A stretch of DNA of 64,000 nucleotides from Flavobacterium commune (GTDB lineage: Bacteria > Bacteroidota > Bacteroidia > Flavobacteriales > Flavobacteriaceae): contig NZ_CP017774.1 of assembly GCF_001857965.1 (NCBI RefSeq), positions 3,534,001 through 3,598,000 of the forward strand, written 5' to 3'. Numbering within the stretch: the stretch's first letter is position 1; the number at the start of each line of letters is the position of its first letter. Shown piece by piece: positions 7,623 to 15,154 of the stretch. The translations under genes were made by a program, and so were the position numbers. The notes under the pieces were generated by a model, which was not told the origin of the DNA, did not search any database, and saw nothing but the letters and a program-made list of their open reading frames with translations.

Positions 7623-9170
7623 TTAATCCTCATCATCAGGTTCGTTCATGATTTTCTCACGATACTTCTTCCCTATCAACAAAGTTAATTTTTGTTTGTA
7701 ATCATCTACAAGCCATTCGCGGTAGTTTTTACTACACTGGCTTAGGCATTTTGCATAACGCTTGATACGGCATTCAATATCATCATCTAATTCCTTAGAT
7801 AATAATTTAGCTTCCTGCAAAGTTTCGGTATTGTAAACACACATAATTGCGTGCTGATCCAGCGATTTATCCAAAACTACCTTAGAACGTAAATTTTGCT
7901 TAATAGCCAATTTATGTTCTTCATCCACATCAAATGTCACATCTTCAGTATTGGGAAATTTAGCCCTTAACTCCGGTGGCATGGTGTATTTAAAATACAT
8001 CTCGATTTCAGCATCGTCACGTAAATTTTCCAAATAAAATTCAGGTGATTTAAAAATGTGCTGCCAGTTTACAGGCTCACTCCAAAGTCCAAAACGCGCC
8101 GCATTATTACCTAAATCGATAACGGTAAATTCGTCTTTATGAGGCAATTTTCTCGAACCACGTCCAATCATTTGATAGTATAAAGTCAATGATTTTGTGG
8201 CACGGTTTAATATAATAGTTTCTACTGTAGGCTCATCAAAACCGGTTGTCAAAATCCCTACAGAGGTAAGAATAGCGTCTTTAGTATGTTTGAACCAATG
8301 TAGAATTTCTTTCCTTTCTTCGTTACTGCTGGTATTGTCCAGATGGCGAATTTCATAACCTGCTTCTCTAAAGGTTTCATATACATACAATGAAGTATTG
8401 ATACCATTATTGAAAATCAAGGTTTTTTTACCTAAAGATCTTTCGGTATAGGCATGCAATAATTTCTCCTGCATTAAGGTATTGGTATATAAATCATCAG
8501 ATGATTTTACGGTATAATCTCCGTTAATACCTACTTTAAGCGAAGTCAATCCTACATCATAACTATAAGTAGTAGCTTTTGCCAAAAATCCATTTTCAAT
8601 CAATGAACTAATAGTATCTCCCACAATTAATTCATTATAACTTTGATTCATCGGCAATTTGATATTAGAACTCAACGGCGTAGCGGTTACTCCTAATATA
8701 AAAGCATTAGAAAATGAATTTAATAATTTTCTGAACGAATTATAATGTGCCTCATCAATAATAACCAAACCAATATTATCCAATATCAATTTTTCGTCAT
8801 TAATACGGTTTTTAAGGGTTTCGACCATGGCAACAAAACAAGAATATTCGTTTTGATCCGGCAGGTCTTTTACTTTAGAATTGATTATTTTATTTTTAAC
8901 ACCAAAACCTTTCAACATCTTAGAAGTTTGCTTGCACAACTCGATTCGGTGTGTCAAAACAACTACTTTTTTATTGTGTTTGGATAGGTAACGGCGAACA
9001 ATTTCTGAGAATATTACTGTTTTTCCACCACCTGTAGGCAATTGATACAGTAGATGGTGTTTTTCAGGACCATTATCAATGCGCTCAAAAATGGCATCAA
9101 TATCGCCCTGCTGGTAGGCATAAAGTTCTTTTTTTTCTTCTTTTTCTATTTCTATCGTACTTTCGAACAT
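7623..9170 (-). CDS. DEAH-type superfamily 2 helicase (SSL2-like)
   Basis: A 515-residue SF2 helicase: Walker A LPTGGGKT at 44-51, motif II DEAH in LVIIDEAHYNSF, motif III VTATP, and a C-terminal helicase domain with SVGILTTGFDEPTVETIILN and QMIGRGSRKLPHKDEF. The arrangement resembles the RecQ/SSL2-like DEAD/DEAH proteins related to the type III restriction subunit, but no nuclease or methylase domain or gene is present. It likely acts in DNA repair. After the helicase core comes a Bacteroidetes-type tail (VIDLGNNAARFGLW and onwards) of unknown role. A TATTTTTG -7-like element lies at 9191-9198 (minus strand) just before the gene. Confidence 0.85.
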   Translation of the reverse strand: MFESTIEIEKEEKKELYAYQQGDIDAIFERIDNGPEKHHLLYQLPTGGGKTVIFSEIVRRYLSKHNKKVVVLTHRIELCKQTSKMLKGFGVKNKIINSKVKDLPDQNEYSCFVAMVETLKNRINDEKLILDNIGLVIIDEAHYNSFRKLLNSFSNAFILGVTATPLSSNIKLPMNQSYNELIVGDTISSLIENGFLAKATTYSYDVGLTSLKVGINGDYTVKSSDDLYTNTLMQEKLLHAYTERSLGKKTLIFNNGINTSLYVYETFREAGYEIRHLDNTSSNEERKEILHWFKHTKDAILTSVGILTTGFDEPTVETIILNRATKSLTLYYQMIGRGSRKLPHKDEFTVIDLGNNAARFGLWSEPVNWQHIFKSPEFYLENLRDDAEIEMYFKYTMPPELRAKFPNTEDVTFDVDEEHKLAIKQNLRSKVVLDKSLDQHAIMCVYNTETLQEAKLLSKELDDDIECRIKRYAKCLSQCSKNYREWLVDDYKQKLTLLIGKKYREKIMNEPDDED

Positions 9171-9275
9171 TGCTTTTTGTTGAATTTTTGCAAAAATACG
9201 TCTAAAAAACAGTTATCTTGTTATATTTAATTTAAATTATTAACTCAATATGAAATAATTTGATTTACAAGGGGC

Positions 9276-9803
9276 TTATTCACTAATTTGCTCCATTATT
9301 AGCAAGAAATCGCTTCTATTTTTCCATTTTTGCTCTATAATTTCTTCATAAATACCATTTATTCGGCTTTTAAATTCGCTCAAAATACCATTTACAATTA
9401 AAAATTGAACGACCTGCTCAAAAGAATTCTGCATACTTTTATAAAAAGCTTCCTGTTTTATGGGATTTTCAGCCGAAAAAGTCTGAGCAATTTCAATAGT
9501 GTATAACATCACATCGGCAGTTACAAAAGGATCGACTCCCAGTGTAATAAAATGTTTGATGATTTTTTGGGCTGTCGAACGGCGCATTTTAGGCTTTCGG
9601 CTTTTTCCTTTAGTCGAAACAGGAAAATATTCATGAGAGATTTTCAGTTTGGCTTCCTGAAGTCGTTTTTCTTCTTTTGGATTAAAAACAAAATCATAAT
9701 ATTCTTTTACGGCAGTAAATTTTTCATACAATTCAATCAGTTGCTCCTGAAGCTGTTCTTTATCGAGTTCGCCCAAATATTTCTTTAAATCTCTTTTGCT
9801 CAT
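9276..9803 (-). CDS. Conserved Bacteroidetes protein, probably DUF6155
   Basis: A 175-residue, mostly helical and charged protein beginning MSKRDLKKYLGELDKEQLQ, with a coiled-coil-like start (about 5-60), a basic stretch STKGKSRKPKMRR (about 84-96) and a helical C-terminal half. The start matches my memory of the family DUF6155, found widely in Bacteroidetes; function unknown. The basic patch could contact nucleic acid, but nothing proves it. A TACATTTG -7-like element is present on the minus strand at 9823-9830. No partner gene is suggested by the context. Confidence 0.7.
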   Translation of the reverse strand: MSKRDLKKYLGELDKEQLQEQLIELYEKFTAVKEYYDFVFNPKEEKRLQEAKLKISHEYFPVSTKGKSRKPKMRRSTAQKIIKHFITLGVDPFVTADVMLYTIEIAQTFSAENPIKQEAFYKSMQNSFEQVVQFLIVNGILSEFKSRINGIYEEIIEQKWKNRSDFLLIMEQISE

Positions 9804-9906
9804 TATGAAAATTTTATGATTGCAAATGTAAATTACTTTGGGTTTTCTTAACTATAAAATCAATGATAATCACTATTTTTGGCACGAAATAATTAAAATA
9901 ATAATC

Positions 9907-10176
9907 ATGCTTAAAATTTTTAAAATTACTGCACTCGTAGAAGGAATTTCTGCTTTATTGTTGTTTTTCTTTGCTATGCCAATGAAATATATTTTTAACG
10001 AACCCATGTATGTAAAACATATTGGTATGGCGCATGGGGTTTTGTTTACTGCTTACATTGTGTTGGCAACCATATTAAAATTCAGTGAAAAATGGGATCT
10101 TAAAAAATATGTCATTATTTGTTTGGCTTCAATTCCTCCATTCGGTACTTTTTATGTAGAAAAGAAATATTGCTAG
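9907..10176 (+). CDS. DUF3817 small membrane protein
   Basis: An 89-residue membrane protein starting MLKIFKITALVEGISALLLF. The frame is open from an ATG at 9838, but the ATG at 9907 is the likely start because the family begins with this sequence and a TATTTTTG -7-like promoter element lies at 9874-9881. Three hydrophobic segments are visible (about 8-27, 38-60, 68-84), with the conserved HGVLFTAY between the first two. Members of DUF3817 (YdzA-like) have no firmly known role. The gene ends just before an inverted repeat shared with two other sites in the window. Confidence 0.8.
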   Translation: MLKIFKITALVEGISALLLFFFAMPMKYIFNEPMYVKHIGMAHGVLFTAYIVLATILKFSEKWDLKKYVIICLASIPPFGTFYVEKKYC

Positions 10177-10203
10177 ATCAATAAACTGTTGTGAAAATAA
10201 TTA

Positions 10204-10248
10204 CCGCAGATTCACAGATTATAAATTATAAAATCTGCGAATCTGCGG
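10204..10248. repeat. Dispersed inverted repeat, copy 1
   Basis: CCGCAGATTCACAGATT at 10204-10220 faces AATCTGCGAATCTGCGG at 10232-10248, giving a hairpin with 17-base arms (one CAC/GCG-type mismatch). Similar elements lie at 18588-18645 and 33624-33666. Here it separates two convergent genes and could stop transcription from either side. Confidence 0.75.
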
Positions 10249-10257
10249 TTTTATAAT

Positions 10258-10641
10258 TTACAAACGGTCTTTTACAAATTCAATCTCCGTTTTTCCGTGC
10301 GCTTTTGGTTTGCCGTCTTCACCCAGATTTACCATTATCGTTTTATCTATAGTAATAATCGTTTCTCGGGTCATCATATTGCGGACTTCACATTCTAAAG
10401 TAATTGAAGTTGTCCCAAAACGAACTACATCAATTCCTATTTCGATAATATCTCCTTGTTTTGCTGAACTTTTAAAATTAATTTCAGACATATATTTGGT
10501 AACCACCTTGGAATTTTCAAATTGAATAATGGTGTATAAAGCCAATTCTTCATCTATCCAGGCTAATAGTTTTCCTCCAAATAAAGTTCCGTTTGGATTG
10601 AGGTCTTCGGGCTTTACCCATTTTCTGGTATGAAATCGCAT
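10258..10641 (-). CDS. Acyl-CoA thioesterase, YciA-like hot-dog fold
   Basis: A 127-residue single hot-dog domain. NPNGTLFGGKLLAWIDEELA (about 16-35) is the YciA/BFIT-type signature, in which the Asn and Asp act in catalysis. Later strands are VTKYMSEINFKSSAKQGD and SITLECEVRN. It hydrolyses acyl-CoA thioesters in the cytoplasm; chain-length preference cannot be read. Length is a little shorter than E. coli YciA. It is convergent with the DUF3817 gene and divergent from the gene at 10710. Confidence 0.85.
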   Translation of the reverse strand: MRFHTRKWVKPEDLNPNGTLFGGKLLAWIDEELALYTIIQFENSKVVTKYMSEINFKSSAKQGDIIEIGIDVVRFGTTSITLECEVRNMMTRETIITIDKTIMVNLGEDGKPKAHGKTEIEFVKDRL

Positions 10642-10709
10642 ATTTTTAAATTATTTATGCTAAAATAGAACATCCTTGATAATTTTTTTCCTATTTTTAA
10701 GAAAAAAAG

Positions 10710-11111
10710 ATGAACCAGAGAGATCGTTTTTTAAGTGAATTCAGAGGTGAAGCTATCGGGAGTGTTAGCACGCAATCTTCAGCAGATGAAATTTTTCAAA
10801 ATGAAGTTTTGAGACCCATATTAAAACTTCAAAATGATTTATTCATCGCTTCTTTCCATAATTACATTAGTAAATACAAAAGGGATTTTTATTCGCTCAG
10901 TGTCGAAAAAAAATTAGCCATTATTGAAAATGCTATTCAAAAAGACATCAAGTTCAGAAATGCTTTAAAGGGAATGATTATTGCCCTGTTTACCGTCGAT
11001 GAATATTTATTGTATATCAGGAATTCGTCGAATTTAAACAAACGCATGATGAACATGCTTATTGAACGTCTTAAAAGCCAGGTTCAATTGTTTGACCAAA
11101 GTCTGGTTTAG
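10710..11111 (+). CDS. Conserved hypothetical protein
   Basis: A 133-residue predicted soluble, all-helical protein (MNQRDRFLSEFRGEAIGSVS start). There is no signal peptide or recognisable catalytic motif. A hydrophobic helix, ALKGMIIALFTVDEYLLYI (about 90-108), is probably core packing. I know similar proteins only as conserved in flavobacteria and cannot give a function. A weak hairpin (GATGATACTC at 11189-11198 with GAGTATTATC at 11212-11221, then TTTT) lies downstream and may be its terminator. Confidence 0.65.
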   Translation: MNQRDRFLSEFRGEAIGSVSTQSSADEIFQNEVLRPILKLQNDLFIASFHNYISKYKRDFYSLSVEKKLAIIENAIQKDIKFRNALKGMIIALFTVDEYLLYIRNSSNLNKRMMNMLIERLKSQVQLFDQSLV

Positions 11112-11255
11112 CAAAAAAAACAATCCCAAACCCTACCGTTATGTTAAGAAATTACTCAGCAAAAGTAAGTTTCTTATGCTAAAAAACGGATGATACTCAA
11201 GTAAAACAAGCGAGTATTATCTTTTCGTTAAAAATAATGAAACAGCTACTAATTG

Positions 11256-11263
11256 TAAATTTG
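11256..11263 (+). promoter_or_regulatory. -7-like promoter element of the ligase cluster
   Basis: TAAATTTG matches TAnnTTTG and lies 35-42 bases before the esterase start. No TTTG-type box is visible at the right upstream distance, so this is a candidate only. It is the only promoter-like match found for the cluster. Confidence 0.4.
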
Positions 11264-11298
11264 GTGTAATAAATTTCATTATAATTGTTGAAATCTTA

Positions 11299-12018
11299 AT
11301 GTTTATGAAAGAACGCTATTTGAATTGGTATTCACCCAATCTAAGCAGAGAAATGGAAATGCTTGTTTTCGGACATTCGGGTTATCCCGTGGTGCTGTTT
11401 CCAACTTCCATGGGGAGTTTCTATGAAAATAAAGACATGGGATTGATTGAATCCGCAAGATGGTATGTCGAACAGGGATTAATCCAAATTTATTGCCCGG
11501 ACAGTATTGATAAGGACAGTTTTTACAATAAACAAATTCATCCGGTACACCGCATAGAAAACCACGATTGGTATGATAAAATGATTTGTCATGAAATCGT
11601 CGAAAAAGTCCGTCACAATACTCCTTCTGGAAAAGTTGTGGTGGCAGGTTGCAGTTTTGGAGGTTATCATGCGGCTAATTTTGCCTTTAGGCATCCAGGT
11701 TATGTGAGTCATTTGTTTAGTATGAGCGGTATTTTTAATATCAAAAGTTACTTAGACGGTTTTCATAACGACACTGTTTTTTATCACAGTCCCGATGATT
11801 ATTTACATGGACTCAATGATTATGAATTGTGGAATATGGATGTAGTTTTGGGAACTTCCAATTGGGATATTTGTTTTGATGCCAATTTAAAAATGAGTAA
11901 ACTACTTGCTGATAAACACATGGAACACTGGCTTGATATCCGACAGGAAAAACAACATGACTGGCCGCTATGGAAAGAAATGTTTCCTCATTATTTGTCC
12001 CGAATTAAATTCAGTTAG
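11299..12018 (+). CDS. Alpha/beta-hydrolase esterase (EstD/Fes-like)
   Basis: A 239-residue alpha/beta hydrolase. The nucleophile elbow is GCSFGG (117-122), so S119 is the probable catalytic Ser. A histidine near the end (QEKQHDWPLW, about 222) is the likely base. The family belongs with putative esterases related to esterase D and S-formylglutathione hydrolase. There is no signal peptide, so it acts in the cytoplasm. Met1 and Met3 could both start translation. It heads the cluster with two ATP-grasp enzymes, a GCS2 ligase and a glutamine amidotransferase (53 bases to the next gene), so it may hydrolyse an ester, a thioester or an intermediate of the product made there. The substrate is unknown. 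Confidence 0.8.
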   Translation: MFMKERYLNWYSPNLSREMEMLVFGHSGYPVVLFPTSMGSFYENKDMGLIESARWYVEQGLIQIYCPDSIDKDSFYNKQIHPVHRIENHDWYDKMICHEIVEKVRHNTPSGKVVVAGCSFGGYHAANFAFRHPGYVSHLFSMSGIFNIKSYLDGFHNDTVFYHSPDDYLHGLNDYELWNMDVVLGTSNWDICFDANLKMSKLLADKHMEHWLDIRQEKQHDWPLWKEMFPHYLSRIKFS

Positions 12019-12070
12019 AATCTCATTCTAAACAAGAAAAAATTATACGCTATTAATCGATATTATTAAA

Positions 12071-13018
12071 ATGAAAAAAATTGGAATTTTATTTGGAATG
12101 GAAGACACCTTTCCGCAAGCATTTATTGACCGTGTTAATTCAAAAAATGAAAAAGACATTGTGGCCGAAGCCGTTTCTATCGATAAGGTTATCCAAAACA
12201 AAGGTGGTGAGTATGCTGTAATTATTGATCGAATTTCGCAGGACGTTCCTTTTTACCGCGCCTTTCTTAAAAATGCTGCCTTAACAGGAACTAATGTGAT
12301 TAATAATCCTTTTTGGTGGAGTGCTGATGATAAATTTTTCAATAATGCCTTAGCTGACACGCTTGGAGTTCCGTTGCCTAATACGGTAATTCTTCCGTCG
12401 GCAGAACATCCTACAGATACGACTTCTAATTCCTTTAGAAACTTGACATTTCCATTGGATTGGGAAGGGATTTTCGACTATGTAAAATTCCCGGCTTATA
12501 TGAAGCCTTATGCAGGTGGTGGATGGAAAAATGTATATCGACTGGAAAACAAAGAAGAGTTTTGGGAAAAACACAGGGAAACTGGACAGTTGGTGATGTT
12601 GTTACAAGAAGAAATTGTTTTTACCGAATATTTCAGAGTGTATTGTCTGGGTGGTAAAGCGGTAAAAATCATGCAATACGAACCTAGAAATCAGCCACAT
12701 TTGCGTTATGTACTTGACGGGCCACCAGTAGATAAAAAGTTATTGGCTACCATAAAAGATTATACTATTCGTCTTTGTAAAGGTTTGGGATACGATTTTA
12801 ATACCGTGGAATTTGCTGTCCGTGATGGGATTCCGTATGCTATCGATTTTGGAAATCCTGCTCCCGATGCCGATATCAATTCGGTTGGAGCTGAAAACTT
12901 TGAATGGGTTGTTGAAGAAGCCGCTAAAATGGCGATATCAGCAGCAAAAAAACAAAAACCGGGAAAAATTAACCTTACCTGGGGAACATTTATGAAAGAT
13001 GCTGTTGGATTAAAATAA
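12071..13018 (+). CDS. ATP-grasp carboxylate-amine ligase
   Basis: A 315-residue ATP-grasp enzyme. A pre-ATP-grasp domain (about 1-105) is followed by the ATP-binding core: K145 in AYMKPYAGGGWKNVY (143-157) with its glycine loop, LLQEEI at 177-182, and the Mg-binding end NTVEFAV (E247) and AIDFGNPAPDAD (D259, N262). Such enzymes activate a carboxylate as an acyl phosphate and join it to an amine. The sequence is unlike D-Ala-D-Ala ligase or glutathione synthetase in detail, so the substrate is open. It is 18 bases from the GCS2 gene, so the two ligases are almost surely co-expressed and may act in sequence on one molecule. Confidence 0.85.
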   Translation: MKKIGILFGMEDTFPQAFIDRVNSKNEKDIVAEAVSIDKVIQNKGGEYAVIIDRISQDVPFYRAFLKNAALTGTNVINNPFWWSADDKFFNNALADTLGVPLPNTVILPSAEHPTDTTSNSFRNLTFPLDWEGIFDYVKFPAYMKPYAGGGWKNVYRLENKEEFWEKHRETGQLVMLLQEEIVFTEYFRVYCLGGKAVKIMQYEPRNQPHLRYVLDGPPVDKKLLATIKDYTIRLCKGLGYDFNTVEFAVRDGIPYAIDFGNPAPDADINSVGAENFEWVVEEAAKMAISAAKKQKPGKINLTWGTFMKDAVGLK

Positions 13019-13036
13019 ATAATTGGAATAATTTAA

Positions 13037-14143
13037 ATGAAGAAATTGCCTGTTTTTACACTGGGTATTGAAGAGGAATACCAAATTATAGATCCCGAAA
13101 CCAGAGATCTACGCTCCCATTTGTCAAAAATTGTTGATGGAGCTAAAATATTATTGAATGAACAGGTAAAAGCCGAAATGCACCAATCGGTTGTGGAAGT
13201 TGGAACTAATATTTGTAAAAATGTCAAGGAAGCTGAGTGTGAGATTAAGTTTTTAAGGACAAAAATTGTTGAATTAGCCGATAAACAGGGACTTATTGTG
13301 GGTGGAGCAGGAACGCATCCTTTTTCAAAATGGCAGGATCAACCCATAACAGACGATCCCCGTTATCACAACATTATTAACGAATTACAGGATGCAGCTC
13401 GTTCTAATCTGATTTTTGGAATGCACTGTCATGTGGGAATTGAAAATCGAGAAATTGGCTTACAATTAATCAATCAGGCCTGTTATTTTTTACCTCATAT
13501 TTTTGCGTTGTCTACTAATTCCCCTTTTTGGGAATGCAGACAAACGGGTTATAAATCATACCGAACAAAGGTTTTTGATAAGTTTCCAAGAACAGGTTTG
13601 CCTGAATATTTTGATTCTTTATCTTCCTATGATAATTTTTTGGAAACCTTGGTTAAAACTAGCTGTATTGATAATCCAAAGAAAATTTGGTGGGATTTGC
13701 GTTTACATCCTTTCTATGATACCATAGAATTTCGCATTTGCGATATGAGTTTAACGGTTGAAGAAACCATGTGTATTGTCTCTATAATTCAGGCAGTTGT
13801 AGCCAAATTATATCGTATAAATTCACAAAATATGAGTTTCAATATTTACCGATTAGCATTGATAAAAGAAAATAAATTCCGTGCTGCCCGTTATGGGATT
13901 GAGGGACAAATGATTGATTTTGGACTTCAAAAAGAAGTTGAAACAAGAATGTTGATTTTGGAATTACTTGATTTTATTGAAGATGTTGTGGATGAATTAG
14001 GTAGTAGAGAACACATTAATTTTGCTCACCAAATCCTGAAAAACGGTACCGGAGCCGATAAACAATTGGCCATTTTTGAAGAAACAAAAGACCTTACTAA
14101 AGTGGTTGATTTTATAACTTCAGAATTTACTAAAGGCTTATAA
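13037..14143 (+). CDS. GCS2-type carboxylate-amine ligase (YbdK-like)
   Basis: A 368-residue enzyme of the glutamate-cysteine ligase 2 family, with a glutamine-synthetase-like fold. Motifs are LGIEEEYQ (9-16), EMHQSVVEVGT (47-57), GMHCHVGI (128-135) and a later metal- and ATP-binding stretch, TIEFRICDMS. The family forms an amide between a carboxylate, often glutamate, and an amine, using ATP. YbdK-like members make gamma-glutamyl compounds only weakly in vitro and their true substrates are mostly unknown. Its close partners here are an ATP-grasp ligase upstream and a glutamine amidotransferase 44 bases downstream. This combination is known from comparative genomics of amidoligases as a mark of unusual peptide-like metabolites. 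Confidence 0.87.
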   Translation: MKKLPVFTLGIEEEYQIIDPETRDLRSHLSKIVDGAKILLNEQVKAEMHQSVVEVGTNICKNVKEAECEIKFLRTKIVELADKQGLIVGGAGTHPFSKWQDQPITDDPRYHNIINELQDAARSNLIFGMHCHVGIENREIGLQLINQACYFLPHIFALSTNSPFWECRQTGYKSYRTKVFDKFPRTGLPEYFDSLSSYDNFLETLVKTSCIDNPKKIWWDLRLHPFYDTIEFRICDMSLTVEETMCIVSIIQAVVAKLYRINSQNMSFNIYRLALIKENKFRAARYGIEGQMIDFGLQKEVETRMLILELLDFIEDVVDELGSREHINFAHQILKNGTGADKQLAIFEETKDLTKVVDFITSEFTKGL

Positions 14144-14187
14144 AATAATAACTTATCTTTGAATAATTATTTTAAAAAGTGGGATTT

Positions 14188-15018
14188 ATGAAAAAGAAAA
14201 GTATAACAGTCGCAATATTAGACATGTACAATGGCGAACCTAATCAGGGAATGCGATGTATTATTGATGTTGTTAACCGATTTGCCCCTTTTGTATGTTT
14301 CAAAATATTTGATGTCAGAGGAAAATGTGAGTTGCCCGAAATTGATCAGTTTGATATTTATATTTCCTCCGGAGGTCCCGGAAATCCGTTAGAAGGAGAT
14401 GGCGAATGGGACAAAAAATATTATGCTTTTATAGATTCCATTGTAAAATGGAATACTGAAAATCCGATAAAAAAACACGTTCTTTTTATTTGTCATTCTT
14501 TTCAAATGGCTTGCAAGCATTTTGGTTTGGCCGAAATTACAAAACGAAACGACACCTCGTTTGGTGTAATGACCATTCATAAAACCAAAGACGGTCTCAA
14601 AGATTTGTTATTCGAAGGTTTATCTGATCCATTTTATGCTATCGACTCCAGAGATTATCAGGTAGTTCAACCAAAATTGAGTGTTTTTGCTAAAAAAGGC
14701 GCAAAAATCATTTCTCTGGAAAAAATAAGAGATCATGTGCAATACGAAAGAGCCATCATGGCGGTACGTTTTACAGATCATTTGGTAGGAACACAATTTC
14801 ATCCTGAAGCTGATCCCATTAGTTTTCTGTCACATCTGAGAAATAAAGAAGTAAAAGACAAAATAAGAAAAATGAAAGGCAAACGAAAATTCAGAAATAT
14901 GCTGGAAGACTTAGTTGACGATGATAAAATATATCGAACTAACGAGACTTTGATTCCTAATTTTCTTCGTTCTGCCATTACTGACCTGATGCAATCTAAA
15001 AAAATCATGTCAAATTAA
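14188..15018 (+). CDS. Class I glutamine amidotransferase-like protein
   Basis: A 276-residue protein from the ATG at 14188; an in-frame GTG at 14179 would add three residues but is less likely. Catalytic residues of a class I glutaminase can be placed: oxyanion loop SSGGPGNP (60-67), nucleophile C102 in FICHSFQMA, and the His-Glu pair in QFHPEAD (H205, E207). The nucleophile elbow reads CHSFQ rather than the usual CLGxQ. After about residue 215 a lysine-rich helical tail (LRNKEVKDKIRKMKGKRKF) replaces a synthase domain, so it must hand ammonia to a partner or act as a peptidase-like hydrolase of gamma-glutamyl bonds. The adjacent ligases are the obvious partners. Confidence 0.83.
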   Translation: MKKKSITVAILDMYNGEPNQGMRCIIDVVNRFAPFVCFKIFDVRGKCELPEIDQFDIYISSGGPGNPLEGDGEWDKKYYAFIDSIVKWNTENPIKKHVLFICHSFQMACKHFGLAEITKRNDTSFGVMTIHKTKDGLKDLLFEGLSDPFYAIDSRDYQVVQPKLSVFAKKGAKIISLEKIRDHVQYERAIMAVRFTDHLVGTQFHPEADPISFLSHLRNKEVKDKIRKMKGKRKFRNMLEDLVDDDKIYRTNETLIPNFLRSAITDLMQSKKIMSN

Positions 15019-15154
15019 ATAAATTATTGTGCTACTATAAATATTGAAACACTGATTGAACAGATTAAGGAAATTATAGCAAATGAAGATAAATTTCTTT
15101 TTATTTATCCAATTAATACTATCTGTGTTCCAATTTTTTAATAATTAAATCTAT

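Noticed and set aside
9838..9906. Upstream start of the DUF3817 gene
   Set aside because: The family begins at the ATG at 9907 and a -7-like element lies in the extension.
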